Source: Chitiniphilus purpureus
Lineage (GTDB): Bacteria > Pseudomonadota > Gammaproteobacteria > Burkholderiales > Chitinibacteraceae
Assembly: GCF_025642115.1 (NCBI RefSeq)
Contig: NZ_CP106753.1
Location: 372,001-436,000 of the forward strand
DNA: 64,000 nucleotides
Reading direction: 5' to 3'
Below the pieces are notes generated by a model. The model saw nothing but the letters and a program-made list of their open reading frames with translations. It was not told the DNA's origin and made no database searches. The first letter of the stretch is position 1. Each line of letters opens with the position of its first letter. This document shows positions 1 to 9,103 of the stretch, piece by piece. The position numbers were made by a program, and so were the translations under genes.

Positions 1-2744
1 TCCTGCGTGTCGTCGGCGGCGACCGTTTCCGGCCCCAGGTCGAGGCTGATCTCGCCCAGGTCGAGCGCACCCGGTGTGGCGGATTCCTGTACCGGCGGCA
101 GCGCGTTTTCATGCAGTGCATTGAGCGCCGCCAGCTCGTCCTGCGGGCTGTCGGGCGCGTTGAGCCTGAAGATCGCCTCAAGCATGCCGTCGATGCGCTC
201 GATGGCCGCGATCAGCGGCGTTGCATGCTCGCTGGGATGGTTGCCCAGCTCCTGCACCGCGTGCTCGAGCGCATAGGCAAGCTCGCCCAGCGGGCGGAAA
301 CCCGCGGTGGAGGCGATGCCGCCCAGCGTATGGGCGCTGAGCAGGAAATCGGAGGGCAGCGCCTCGCCCGCTTCCAGCCGGGCGCGGCCATCCCGCAGCC
401 TTTGCAGGTGGTGCCCCGCCTCGTCGCGGAAGATGGTGAACAGCGTGTTGGAGACCGCCACGTCGCCGACCCGTATCTCGTCGGCAGCCGTCTCGGGCAA
501 TGCCTCGTCGACTTCCAGCGTGGGTGCTTCGCTGTACGCCTCGGCCGGCGGTGCCTGCTCCAGGCCCTGGCGCAGTGCCTCGGCGCGTGCCTGCAGGCCG
601 GCGGCGTCGACCTGGGCCGTGCCGGTCTCGGACAGCTCGGCCACCCATCGGATGAAGGCGGTATGCGCCTCGGCGATCAGATCGAGCAGCGCCCCGGATG
701 CGGGGTGTTCGGCCTGCAGCCATTTGTTGAGCACCTGCTCCACCGCCCAGGCGGCTTCGCCCAGATGGTTGAGACCCACCATGCGGCCACTGCCCTTGAG
801 CGTATGGAACCCGCGGCGGATCACGGTCAGCGCTTCGCGGTCGTGCGGCGCATGACGGCAGGCGGTGAGGTGATGGTCGATGGCGGCGAGCACATCCACC
901 GCCTCTTCGAGGTAGACCTCGAGCAGCTCGGCGTCGATGGCGGCGTCCGATTGCGGCAGCGGGCGTGCCGGCGGCGCGGGCTCGGCCAGTGGGACCGGCT
1001 CGGCGGCCTCGGGGGTGAGCGGCGGTTCGGCCTCCAGCGTCGCGGCCACTTCGTCAGGCGCCTGCGGCACCACGCTCGATCCGGCAAGACGCGCAAGCGC
1101 GGGGCCGATCAGCTTGTCGGCCTCGGCGCCATCCTGTTCCAGTGCGTCCACGTAGAAACCGAGGCTGGACAGGCCTTCGGCCAGATCCTCCAGCTCCTTG
1201 CCACTCGGGGTCTCCTCGCCGATGGCGTACTGCTGGATACGCTGCTGGCAAAGCTGCAGCAGCAGCACCGCTTCGGCGCGGTCCAGCATCATCAGCGCAC
1301 CCTGCAACTGGCGCAGGCATACATCCAGCTTGCCAAGCTCGGCATGGCGGCCCGGATCGCGGAAATAGCCGTCCAGCGTCTCCTCGATCACCTGCAGATT
1401 GCTGCGCATCTCCTGCGCAAGCTGCGCCAGCAGCAGCTTTTCCTGTGCTTCACGGCTGACCGCATCCAAGTGCGGCAATGCCAGCTCGGTACTGCCCGGC
1501 TCGGCCAGCCGGCGGCGCATCGCTGTCGCCTGTTCGGCAAAGTCGGGCGCGATCGTGGGATAGATGGCGAGCGCGTTGTCGGCCAGCAGCAGCGCGGTCG
1601 CCATTTCCAACGCGTCGTTCTCGCCGACGGCGCCGCCCTTGAAACGGTTGACGGCGTCGTCCACTCCGGCCCACAGGTCATCAAGCCCGGCGATATTGAG
1701 CGCGCGGCTGCGCTCCGTCAGCCGGGCCAGCTCCTGGGTCAGCGCCGGCAGGCGCTCGCCCTGGCCGCCAGCCACGCGGCTCCACAGTTCCTTGGCGGTC
1801 GCGAGTTCCTCGCGCAGCGCCCGCGCTTCGCGCCGGCGGTCTTCCGCCTCCGGGCTGAGCGTATCGCCGTAGTGACCGGGCAGCAGCGTGTAAAGCTCGA
1901 AGGCACGGGCCAGGTGCCCGCCCAGGTGCTGGTTGTCCTCCACATGCGAGAGCACGTACAACAGGTCGCGGAACAGCCGTTCAGCCACCTTGCCCGAGCC
2001 ATCGGCCAGCCGGCGCAGTTGCAGGTTGAGCCGCATCAGCAGCTGCTTGAGGTCGATATCGCTGTGCGGTCCGCTGCGGGCCAGCGCATCGAGCACGCCG
2101 GCGGCGGTCCACCAGAAGGTGCGCACCACGCCTGTCTGCGACGCGGCGAGTTCCGACAGCGAACGGGCCATGCTCACCGCAGCCGAGGCTTCGGTATCGG
2201 CGTTGCGCAGCCAGTGCAGCAACCCGGCCTCGAAGCGGCGGCGCTGCTGCTTGACGAAACCGCTCCAGTCGCCGGACGCAACCGGGCGCGCCGGCAGGCC
2301 GGGTGGCAGCGTCAGTTCGGAGAACTGCGGAAAGAAAAGCTCGGAGCCGCTGGGGCTGGCACCGCGCGTCTCTGCCAGTTCCGCAAAGCGGCCCGCCAGT
2401 GCCAGTGGCACATTGGGCGCACCGGCGGCAATCCGGTCCAGAAAGCCGCAGGCATCGGCGATGGCGCTGCAAGCCAGCGTCACGGCATCACTGTTGGCCT
2501 GGTCGCGCGCGATCGCCGCGACCAATTGTTCGACTTCCTCGCAAAAACGGGCAAGACCGGCCAGCTCCACCATTTCCAGCGCACCGACGGCCTGGTGCAG
2601 GTGCGTCTGCGCGTGCTTGAGGTAGGCGGCGTCAGGCTCGGACTGGTACTTGCGAAGCGATTCGGTGGCGCGGGACAGCGTCTGTTCGAGCTCTCCCTTC
2701 AGCCAGACCAGCGAGCCCTGGTCGAATTCGGTATGCGCGCTCAT
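1..2744 (-). CDS. chpA: Chemotaxis histidine kinase ChpA/PilL, N-terminal part (cut by window edge)
   Basis: This is the CheA-like hub kinase of the Pil-Chp system, which passes signals from PilJ to the PilG and PilH receivers to control type IV pilus motility. About 914 residues are visible; the kinase core and C-terminal receiver would lie beyond the left edge. Three histidine-phosphotransfer-like segments can be read: HLHQAVGALEMVEL near residue 50, HTLKGSGRMVGL near residue 647, and HTLGGIASTAGF near residue 806, where G replaces the usual K/R after HTL. Long alanine/leucine-rich helical stretches lie between them. The start ATG at 2744 follows the pilJ stop by 73 bases, so it is the last gene seen in the operon. 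The opposite strand carries a long open frame that is a shadow. The assignment rests on Hpt architecture plus the neighbours. Confidence 0.9.
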   Translation of the reverse strand, partial: MSAHTEFDQGSLVWLKGELEQTLSRATESLRKYQSEPDAAYLKHAQTHLHQAVGALEMVELAGLARFCEEVEQLVAAIARDQANSDAVTLACSAIADACGFLDRIAAGAPNVPLALAGRFAELAETRGASPSGSELFFPQFSELTLPPGLPARPVASGDWSGFVKQQRRRFEAGLLHWLRNADTEASAAVSMARSLSELAASQTGVVRTFWWTAAGVLDALARSGPHSDIDLKQLLMRLNLQLRRLADGSGKVAERLFRDLLYVLSHVEDNQHLGGHLARAFELYTLLPGHYGDTLSPEAEDRRREARALREELATAKELWSRVAGGQGERLPALTQELARLTERSRALNIAGLDDLWAGVDDAVNRFKGGAVGENDALEMATALLLADNALAIYPTIAPDFAEQATAMRRRLAEPGSTELALPHLDAVSREAQEKLLLAQLAQEMRSNLQVIEETLDGYFRDPGRHAELGKLDVCLRQLQGALMMLDRAEAVLLLQLCQQRIQQYAIGEETPSGKELEDLAEGLSSLGFYVDALEQDGAEADKLIGPALARLAGSSVVPQAPDEVAATLEAEPPLTPEAAEPVPLAEPAPPARPLPQSDAAIDAELLEVYLEEAVDVLAAIDHHLTACRHAPHDREALTVIRRGFHTLKGSGRMVGLNHLGEAAWAVEQVLNKWLQAEHPASGALLDLIAEAHTAFIRWVAELSETGTAQVDAAGLQARAEALRQGLEQAPPAEAYSEAPTLEVDEALPETAADEIRVGDVAVSNTLFTIFRDEAGHHLQRLRDGRARLEAGEALPSDFLLSAHTLGGIASTAGFRPLGELAYALEHAVQELGNHPSEHATPLIAAIERIDGMLEAIFRLNAPDSPQDELAALNALHENALPPVQESATPGALDLGEISLDLGPETVAADDTQ

Positions 2745-2817
2745 GCTTGTGTTCTCATAGCGATGCCGGCTGCGGGGGGACGGCGCCGCAACGGCGCCGC
2801 GGTAGGACCCATCTGGA

Positions 2818-4971
2818 TCAGTTCAGCTTGAAGCCCGATACCGAGTCCTTCAGTTCCTGCGCCAGCGTGGAGAGCTGTCCCACCACGGTTGCCGACTGCT
2901 TGGTGCCGCGCGTGGTCTGGTCGGTAATCGCGAGAATGTCGCGCATCGACGTGTTCACCTGTGCCGCCAGCGCGGTCTGGTCCTCGGTCTCCCGGGCGAT
3001 CGATTCGATCAGGTGGGCAAGCGCGTCGGTAATCCGGCGGATCTCGGTCAGCGCGGCACCGGCCGCATCCGAGAGCTTGGCGCCTTCGACCACGCCCTGG
3101 GTGGAGACTTCCATGGCCGCGACGGCATCATGGGTATCGGTCTGAATGGTCTTGACGATGGCGCCGATCTGCTTAGTCGCCTCGGCCGAGCGTTCGGCAA
3201 GGCGCTGCACTTCCTCGGCCACCACCGAGAAGCCACGTCCCGCCTCGCCCGCGGCAGCGGCCTGGATCGCAGCGTTGAGCGCCAGTACGTTGGTCTGCTC
3301 GGTAATGTCCGAGATCAATTCCACGATTTCGCCGATCTCCTGCGAGGATTCACCCAGCCGCTTGATCCGCTTGGCGGTTTCCTGGATCTGCTCGCGGATT
3401 TCGTCCATGCCCTTGATCTGGTTCTGCACCGCATCCGAGCCCTTGATGGCGGCGGTCAACGATGCCTGCGCCACGTCGGCCGACTCGGCCGCGTTGTGCG
3501 ATACGCCCTGGATCGAACGGACCATCTGCTCGACGGTGAGGTTGGTGTTGACGATCTCCTGCGACTGGCGGTCGGCGGCGGCCAGCAGTTCGACCGACAC
3601 CGCCTGTGCCTCGGTCGAGGCACTTGTCACCTGGTCGGTGGCGCGGTTGATCTCGATGATCAGCGAGCGCAGCTCCTCGATGGTGTAGTTGATCGAGTCG
3701 GCGATGGCGCCGGTCAGATCCTCGGTCACCTGGGCACGCACGGTCAGGTCACCGTCCGCAAGGTCGGACATTTCGTTGAGCAGCCGCAGAATCGCTTCCT
3801 GGTTCTTCTTGTTCTCCTGCTCGAGTGCCAGGCGCCGGCGCAGCGATTCCTGGTTGAACGCGCGCACCAGGAAGTACAGCGACACCAGTGCAAGGGCGAT
3901 CAGCAACAGTTCGGTGATGGTGATGATGATGCCGCCGGTCTTGTTCTCATACACCGCGGCAAGCTCGGCGGTCTCCCTGAGCAGCTTGTCCGATTCGCGC
4001 ACGATGGCCTGGTTGGCAAGCCGGGCGTTCACGAGCGGCTGCAGGTTCTTGGACAACGCGGCCACCACCGTTTCGAAGTCCTTGAACAGCGCCCGGATCT
4101 CCTCGAGCCGTTCCACCATCGCCGAGCTGGGCACCGGGCGCAGTTGCAGCGTCTCGCTGCCGTCCACGAAGCCGTCGACGATCTCCTTGAAGGTGGAGAC
4201 GTCCTTGCCCAGCAGGAACACCACCTCGGGGTTGATCAGTTCGCCGCCGAGCATGGCGTTGGCGTTCTTGGCCATCCGCTGGCTCAGCATCGAGAGCTGG
4301 TTGGCGTAGTCGATCTCCTGGATGTTGCCGCCGCCTTCGCTGAGCAGCGTGGCGAACTGCTGCGTCAGCTCCAACAGCTTGGCGTCGTTGGCGTTGATGC
4401 CGGCCACGCTGTTGCCGACAGTGACCAGCGCTTCCTTCTGGCTCAGGATGGTCTGCACGCTCGGCCGGCTCGGGTGCGGCTTGTAGGTATTGTTCCAGGT
4501 CGCTTCCACCGAATCGAGCAGCTCGCCCGGACGGCGCGCCAGCCAGCTGAACAGGCTGCGCCGGTTGAGCTGGGCAAGGTTCTCGTCGAACTCCTTGTAG
4601 GCCTGCTCCAGCGTGGCAAAGCTGTCGGCCGAGCCCTGCACCGCCTGGGTCGAGGCCCGCGCGATCCGCTGCGAGAGCATTTCCATCTCGGTGGCGACCG
4701 AGCGGCGCTCGGCGTTGATGTTCGAAGCCTGGAACGACAGGAACGCCACCAGCGCGAACAACAGCACCGAGCCGATCATCGAGAGCAGCAGGATCGCCAT
4801 CTGCTGCCGCGCCGGCAGATGGCCGATCAACGGCACCGGGCGCAGCAGTCTGCTCTCATCCGAGTCGGGCAGACGGATGCGTTCGAGGATCCAAGTGGTC
4901 TTGAGCGGGTCGTACTTCCCCTTGGCGGCACCGTTCGACTTGCCGAACAGCGATCTCAGATTGAATGCCAT
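2818..4971 (-). CDS. pilJ: Methyl-accepting chemotaxis protein PilJ
   Basis: Inner-membrane chemoreceptor of the Pil-Chp pathway, 717 residues. The first transmembrane helix is at about residues 58-80. It is followed by a long periplasmic region holding type IV pili MCP (PilJ N-terminal) repeats, with motifs such as [13 protein letters not shown] and [16 protein letters not shown] second transmembrane helix lies near 345-370, then HAMP and the cytoplasmic signalling domain. The hairpin tip reads [19 protein letters not shown], with Q-A-A-A where most MCPs have E-A-A-R, a feature typical of PilJ. I chose ATG 4971 (MAFNLRSLF) because GGGAGAGG lies just upstream; the frame stays open a further 29 codons without a good ribosome site. 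It sits between pilI and chpA in the same operon. Confidence 0.95.
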   Translation of the reverse strand: MAFNLRSLFGKSNGAAKGKYDPLKTTWILERIRLPDSDESRLLRPVPLIGHLPARQQMAILLLSMIGSVLLFALVAFLSFQASNINAERRSVATEMEMLSQRIARASTQAVQGSADSFATLEQAYKEFDENLAQLNRRSLFSWLARRPGELLDSVEATWNNTYKPHPSRPSVQTILSQKEALVTVGNSVAGINANDAKLLELTQQFATLLSEGGGNIQEIDYANQLSMLSQRMAKNANAMLGGELINPEVVFLLGKDVSTFKEIVDGFVDGSETLQLRPVPSSAMVERLEEIRALFKDFETVVAALSKNLQPLVNARLANQAIVRESDKLLRETAELAAVYENKTGGIIITITELLLIALALVSLYFLVRAFNQESLRRRLALEQENKKNQEAILRLLNEMSDLADGDLTVRAQVTEDLTGAIADSINYTIEELRSLIIEINRATDQVTSASTEAQAVSVELLAAADRQSQEIVNTNLTVEQMVRSIQGVSHNAAESADVAQASLTAAIKGSDAVQNQIKGMDEIREQIQETAKRIKRLGESSQEIGEIVELISDITEQTNVLALNAAIQAAAAGEAGRGFSVVAEEVQRLAERSAEATKQIGAIVKTIQTDTHDAVAAMEVSTQGVVEGAKLSDAAGAALTEIRRITDALAHLIESIARETEDQTALAAQVNTSMRDILAITDQTTRGTKQSATVVGQLSTLAQELKDSVSGFKLN

Positions 4972-5058
4972 TTTCCTCTCCCGGTACTGCCTGTATCTCT
5001 CGTTGTATGCTGCAGATCGCATGATGCCCGCCCGGCGCGCCGCGCCGGGAAGAGGCAC

Positions 5059-5571
5059 TTAATTGAGCCCTGCCTGCAGGAATGTCGGCTCGCTGGCCAG
5101 TTTCGGAATCTCGAGCACCTGCCAGCGTGTGCCCGCCGCATCGTCGTATTGCGCGCCGTTCCAGTTCCCGCCGCCATCGGCCTCTACTTCGGTCAGATCA
5201 GCCAGGTGCTTGAGCCCGAGCATGCGCTCGACCAGCACCGCCGCATGCGGCAGATGGCGGGGATGCAGCAGCACCAGCCGGTTGGCGGGATTCGAGAGCA
5301 GCGGCGTGCCGCCGAAGAACCATGCCAGATCGGATACGCTGACAAGGTTGCCGCGGATATTGGCGGTGCCACGGAACCACGGGTGCGCGAGCGGTACCGG
5401 CGAGATGGTGGGTACCGGCATCACCTCGGCCACGTCGGCAAGGTCGATCAGCCAGTTGCGGTTGTCGATACGCACGCCGAGGCGGGCATCGACCTGGGCC
5501 GTGGCCGTGGCCGTCTTCAGGCGTGCAACCACGCCTTCCTGGTATTCACGCAGGCTGATGCGCTTGGCCAT
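5059..5571 (-). CDS. pilI: CheW-like adaptor PilI
   Basis: CheW-domain coupling protein of 170 residues that links PilJ to the ChpA kinase. The domain covers most of the protein. Visible CheW features include VRIDNRNWLIDLADVAEVM, PWFRGTANIRGNLVSVSDL and the C-terminal segment WQVLEIPKLASEPTFLQAG. The start ATG at 5571 is preceded by GGGAGAGGGAG. It lies 31 bases after pilH and 87 bases before the pilJ start, consistent with cotranscription. Confidence 0.93.
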   Translation of the reverse strand: MAKRISLREYQEGVVARLKTATATAQVDARLGVRIDNRNWLIDLADVAEVMPVPTISPVPLAHPWFRGTANIRGNLVSVSDLAWFFGGTPLLSNPANRLVLLHPRHLPHAAVLVERMLGLKHLADLTEVEADGGGNWNGAQYDDAAGTRWQVLEIPKLASEPTFLQAGLN

Positions 5572-5602
5572 CTCCCTCTCCCGTGTTCGTCCGTACGCGT
5601 GG

Positions 5603-5968
5603 TCAGGGCAACGCCGCGATCTTGTCCAGCAGTTCCTGCGGGTCGACCGGCTTGACCACATACTCGGCCGCACCCTGCCGGCGCCCCCAGACCTTGTCGG
5701 TCTCCTGGTTCTTCGAAGTGCACATGATGATGGGAATGTGCTTGGTCGCCTCTTCGCGGCTGATGGTGCGGGTGGCCTGGAAGCCGTTCATGCCGGGCAT
5801 CACCACATCCATCAGGATCAGGTCCGGCATGATGTCCTTGACCTTCTCCACCGCCTCCTCGCCCGATTCGGCGGTCACCACCTGGAAACCATTCTTGGTC
5901 AGCAGCTCGCCAAGGAAATGGCGCTCGGTGGGCGAGTCGTCGACGATCAGCACTTTCTTGATGGCCAT
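5603..5968 (-). CDS. pilH: Twitching motility response regulator PilH
   Basis: Single-domain CheY-like receiver of 121 residues. The acidic pair is D10-D11 (VLIVDDSPTERHF), the phosphoacceptor is D54 in LILMDVVMPGMNG, and T84 and K106 complete the active site. PilH is the second receiver of the Pil-Chp system, usually acting as a phosphate sink or as the retraction-side regulator. It starts 52 bases after the pilG stop and is followed by pilI. The order pilG-pilH-pilI-pilJ matches the Pseudomonas and Neisseriales arrangement and separates it from ordinary CheY proteins. Confidence 0.95.
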   Translation of the reverse strand: MAIKKVLIVDDSPTERHFLGELLTKNGFQVVTAESGEEAVEKVKDIMPDLILMDVVMPGMNGFQATRTISREEATKHIPIIMCTSKNQETDKVWGRRQGAAEYVVKPVDPQELLDKIAALP

Positions 5969-6020
5969 TGCGTTGTTCCTGCAGTCTATTGCTTGAGTTA
6001 CTTGACGTTATGGGTCGGTA

Positions 6021-6407
6021 TCAGCCGGCTGGCAGCACGTGGGCGTCCACGGCGGCAAGCAGGCTGTCCTTGGTGAAGGGTTTGGTGAGGTATTCGTCCG
6101 AGCCGACCATGCGACCGCGGGCACGATCAAAAAGGCCGTCCTTGGACGACAGCATGATCACCGGCGTGGATTTGTAGCGCGGGTTCTTCTTGATCAGCGA
6201 GCAGGTCTGATAACCATCAAGGCGCGGCATCATCACGTCGACAAACACCACGTCCGGCTGATGGTCGCTGATCTTGGCCAGCGCATCGAAACCGTCTTCG
6301 GCGAGGATCACCTCGCATCCCGCCTGACCCAGGAAGATCTCCGCGCTGCGGCGTATGGTGTTGCTGTCGTCGATGACCATCACCTTGATCCCGGCGAGAT
6401 TCGACAT
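6021..6407 (-). CDS. pilG: Twitching motility response regulator PilG
   Basis: First gene of the pil-chp operon: a 128-residue stand-alone receiver that promotes pilus extension when phosphorylated by ChpA. Visible landmarks are D13-D14 in VMVIDDSNTIRRSAEIFL, phosphoacceptor D57 in VVFVDVMMPRLDGYQT, and the KPFTKDSL segment near the end. The ATG at 6407 has an almost perfect Shine-Dalgarno (AAGGAGGGG, 4 bases upstream), so the much longer upstream open frame is not used. A plausible sigma70 promoter lies about 100 bases upstream. Confidence 0.96.
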   Translation of the reverse strand: MSNLAGIKVMVIDDSNTIRRSAEIFLGQAGCEVILAEDGFDALAKISDHQPDVVFVDVMMPRLDGYQTCSLIKKNPRYKSTPVIMLSSKDGLFDRARGRMVGSDEYLTKPFTKDSLLAAVDAHVLPAG

Positions 6408-6503
6408 ATTCCCCCTCCTTGCGAGCCCTCTGTCGGTGTTTTCAAGAGCCCAGCGAGCAACGATAGCATAGCCTGCACGGCAGTATTCACGCCATATCGC
6501 GCG

Positions 6504-6533
6504 ATCATACCGGCGGTTTTCTAAATCAGACAA
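6504..6533 (-). promoter_or_regulatory. Candidate sigma70 promoter of the pilG operon
   Basis: On the minus strand TTGTCT (6533-6528) and TATGAT (6509-6504) are separated by 18 bases. Transcription would begin about 90 bases before the pilG ATG. Seen by inspection only. Confidence 0.5.
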
Positions 6534-6704
6534 GGCTAATACGCCGACTGACGCGGCCAAGCTTGCCGCACAGAGGTGGCATCCTGACGCCAGGATGTCC
6601 GCGATGCCGTCATTGCCCCACTGCCAGGCCGTGCCACGCTGGGTCGTGGGGATGCCACACTGCAGGATGAAGGCGGCCATGCCGACGTGCCTTGGTCGTC
6701 GGGC

Positions 6705-7763
6705 TTATGCGCCCACGGTTGCCCCCGGTGCCGCGGCTTGGGCGCTGCGAGCCTGCCACGCCTTGAACCAGCGACGCGCCGGCAGCTCCACGGCATGGTG
6801 GGTCAACGACGCCAGGGCCACCACGCAGACCGCGAACAGTGTCATGTACGGCAGCATGCCCAGATGGGGTATGTCGATGTCCTGCCCATACAGCACGTTC
6901 TGCACCGGGATGTGCACAAGGTAGATCGAATAGGAGATGCGGCCGAGGTATTGCAACGGCGGGATGGCCAGCAAGCGGCTCAGCACGCCGCGTTCCTGCG
7001 CCAGCGCCAGCATCATCGCCAGCATCAGGATCACCGCGACGAAATCGAACGGTGAATTGCGCACCGGGATCACCAGGATGGGCAGCAGGGCCAGCAGCGG
7101 CAGCAGTTCGGCCAGGCTCCACGACAGCATGCCACCACCCAGCGCGGCCAGCCGCCGGCTTGCGCGATAGGCGAACCAGCCCAGCAGGAATCCGGCGAGC
7201 CCCCGCACCATGCCGGCGGCAAGCCAGCTCCAATACAAACCGTGATGCACGTCCAGTTGGCGGCTCAGGTTGTAGATCACGAGGTAGCCCGCCAGTGCCA
7301 GCAGCAGCAGGTGGACGCTGCGCACCCGCAACGGCACGACGAAGAACACGATGAGATTGACCCACAGCTCGACACTGACGCTCCATGCCGGGTAGTTCCA
7401 GGTCAATCCCTGTGGGTTGAAGCCGACGTTGTGCAGCAGCAGCAACTGCTGGATCAGCGTAAACAGCGTGCCGTCGCTGTAATCGGGCCAGTGCCCGTAA
7501 CGCAGCAGGTAGGTGGCGATGAACAGCAACAGCGCCGCTAGGTGCAACGGATACAGACGCGCCAGCCGCTGCAGCACGAACAGCCCGCCTTCAGGCCGGT
7601 CTGGACGGTCAAGACAGGTATGGGCCATGACGAAGCCCGAGAGCATCATGAAGAATTCGACGCCGAGGTAACCGGGCCAGTGGAAGGTGGTGTGGAAGAA
7701 GATGATGGCGATGGCGACGATGCCGCGCATGCCTTCCAGCGCGGAGAAAAAACGGCGTTGCAT
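6705..7763 (-). CDS. Acyltransferase-3 family membrane protein
   Basis: Integral membrane O-acyltransferase of 352 residues. Proteins of this family transfer acetyl or other acyl groups to surface polysaccharides, LPS or small molecules; the substrate here is unknown. Family signs are the N-terminal LEGMRGIVAIAIIFFHTTFHW with the conserved histidine, GVEFFMMLSGFVMAH, the arginine-rich RLARLYPLH loop, and about ten hydrophobic segments ending in RISYSIYLVHIPV. I chose ATG 7763 because GGGGGAG precedes it. ATG 7787 is eight codons upstream with no ribosome site. The frame remains open, without a stop, back to an ATG at 8045 through a heptanucleotide tandem repeat, which raises the possibility of a length-variable leader. 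It stands alone, divergent from the merR-like remnant. Confidence 0.88.
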   Translation of the reverse strand: MQRRFFSALEGMRGIVAIAIIFFHTTFHWPGYLGVEFFMMLSGFVMAHTCLDRPDRPEGGLFVLQRLARLYPLHLAALLLFIATYLLRYGHWPDYSDGTLFTLIQQLLLLHNVGFNPQGLTWNYPAWSVSVELWVNLIVFFVVPLRVRSVHLLLLALAGYLVIYNLSRQLDVHHGLYWSWLAAGMVRGLAGFLLGWFAYRASRRLAALGGGMLSWSLAELLPLLALLPILVIPVRNSPFDFVAVILMLAMMLALAQERGVLSRLLAIPPLQYLGRISYSIYLVHIPVQNVLYGQDIDIPHLGMLPYMTLFAVCVVALASLTHHAVELPARRWFKAWQARSAQAAAPGATVGA

Positions 7764-7851
7764 GGACTCCCCCGATGATTCTGTCATTTTTGCCCGGCAT
7801 TGTAGCAACGTCCCTTTGCCCGCAGCGGCCGTATACAGCGCAGTCATCGGC

Positions 7852-7893
7852 GGTCGCCGGTCGCCGGTCGCCGGTCGCCGGTCGCCGGTCGCC
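7852..7893. repeat. Six perfect tandem copies of the heptamer GGTCGCC
   Basis: 42 bases made of six identical 7-base units, flanked by partial copies. It lies 89 bases upstream of the acyltransferase start and 47 bases before the merR-like remnant. Because seven is not a multiple of three, gain or loss of a unit would shift any reading frame passing through it; frames on both strands are open here. Confidence 0.95.
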
Positions 7894-7939
7894 GCCACTG
7901 ATGCTCGCTGCCGTAGGCAAGCCGCGGTACCGTATTGGG

Positions 7940-8403
7940 ATGGACCCGCTGCTTTTTGCCTGCAATCCGTCTGCTCCGTTGCCTGGGACGGTCCCGTTAC
8001 GCATCGGCGCGGTGACCGGGTGACCAGCGCCAGCGTCAAGGCCATCCGGCTGTACGAGGCACTCGGGTTGATCCGCGCGCCGCTACGCCAGAAACGCTAC
8101 CGCATCTACGACGCGGCGCTGGTAGGGCGTATCGCCCTGATCCGCCGTGGATTGATGCTGGGTTTCCGGCTGAGTGAATTGCGCGAGATCGGCAACACAG
8201 TGCAGACCGATGCGGATTTCTGGCAGACGGTGCTGCACAAGCTGGTGGTCAAGCGCGAGGCAGTACAGGCACAGATCTCGCAATTGCAGGCGCTGGCGCT
8301 GGCGCTGGCGCTGGCGCTGCACCTGATGGAAACCGAACAGAAACTGCGCAACTGCATGCAAGGCGTACCGGCGCAAAGCGAACCCGGTTACGCAGCCGCT
8401 TGA
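7940..8403 (+). pseudogene. MerR-family transcriptional regulator, frameshifted in the DNA-binding helix
   Basis: The body from ASVKAIRLYEALGLI onward is a MerR-type helix-turn-helix plus C-terminal helix. It lacks the family's N-terminal IGxVAxxTGV segment in its own frame. That segment (LRIGAVTG, then a TGA at 8021-8023) is in the next frame immediately upstream. Restoring one base in the GGG run near 8018-8020 would give IGAVTGVTSASVKAIRLYE, with exactly the spacing seen in CueR-like proteins. The gene therefore looks inactivated by a one-base deletion, unless this is a sequencing error. The ancestral start is uncertain (ATG 7940 or TTG 7979). A product starting at GTG 8020 would lack half the recognition domain. 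It precedes a quinone reductase that it probably regulated. Confidence 0.75.
8291..8319 (+). repeat. CGCTGG hexamer tandem repeat inside the merR-like gene
   Basis: Nearly five copies of CGCTGG encode alternating Ala-Leu in the C-terminal dimerisation helix. Six-base units keep the reading frame, so copy-number change would only lengthen the helix. Confidence 0.9.
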
Positions 8404-8461
8404 CTCTCCCCCATGCGGTACACCGCAGTCTGGCGTCCTCGCCTTTCACTGCCGTGCCGCC

Positions 8462-9037
8462 ATGCGCGTCCTTGTCATCAACGGTAATCCCAAGCCCGCC
8501 AGCCTGTGCCAGGGGTTGGCGCTGTCGTATGCATTGGGCGCCCGAGCAGCCGGGCACACGCTCCGGGTACGGGAAGTGGGGCAGCTCGACTACGAACCGG
8601 ACCTGCGCCATGGCTACGATGCGCCGGCGCCGCTGGAGCCCGATCTGCTGCAGATGCAGCACGATCTGCAGTGGGCCGAACACCTGCTGCTGGTCGCACC
8701 GGTGTGGTGGGGAACGCTGCCGGCGCGGATGCAAGGCCTGCTCGAGCGGGTGTTGCTGCCCGGATTCGCGTTCCGCTATCACGCCGGCCGGGCCCAGCCG
8801 GAGCCACTGCTTGCCGGGCGCAGCGCCGAGCTGATGATCACGCTGGATACACCGGCCTGGTACTACCGCTACTGGCAGGGTGCCCCGGTGGAACGGCAAC
8901 TGCGTCGCGCGGTGCTCGAATTGGTCGGGATCAAGGTTGGGCGATGCCGCTATCTGGGGCCGGTGCGGAGCGCCGACGATGCCAGGCGCGCGCGCTGGCT
9001 GGACGAAGCCAAGACACTGGGCGCCACGCTGATTTGA
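8462..9037 (+). CDS. NAD(P)H-dependent flavin oxidoreductase, flavodoxin-2 fold
   Basis: 191-residue protein of the NQO1/MdaB/KefF-like flavodoxin-fold family, which reduces quinones or other electrophiles with NAD(P)H using FMN or FAD. It begins MRVLVINGNPKPASLCQGLA, the usual beta-strand plus phosphate loop. APVWWGTLPARMQGLLERV is the family's flavin/dimer motif, and a GFAFRYH segment follows. There is no strong ribosome site before ATG 8462, but the start fits the family. It lies 58 bases after the broken merR-like gene; MerR plus oxidoreductase is a common stress-response pairing. The exact substrate is unknown. Confidence 0.85.
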   Translation: MRVLVINGNPKPASLCQGLALSYALGARAAGHTLRVREVGQLDYEPDLRHGYDAPAPLEPDLLQMQHDLQWAEHLLLVAPVWWGTLPARMQGLLERVLLPGFAFRYHAGRAQPEPLLAGRSAELMITLDTPAWYYRYWQGAPVERQLRRAVLELVGIKVGRCRYLGPVRSADDARRARWLDEAKTLGATLI

Positions 9038-9103
9038 TCGCCTGCTTGCCCAACGGGATGCGGCTGGGCCAGCATGACGGCATCGATCCGATGGAATGGC
9101 ATC

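Noticed and set aside
111..2831. A 906-codon open frame on the plus strand opposite chpA
   Set aside because: The minus strand encodes a coherent Hpt-domain kinase; the long antisense frame is a by-product of high GC at third codon positions.
3013..5655. An 880-codon plus-strand frame opposite pilJ and pilI
   Set aside because: Histidine/arginine-rich nonsense translation with no family features; pilJ and pilI are clear on the other strand.
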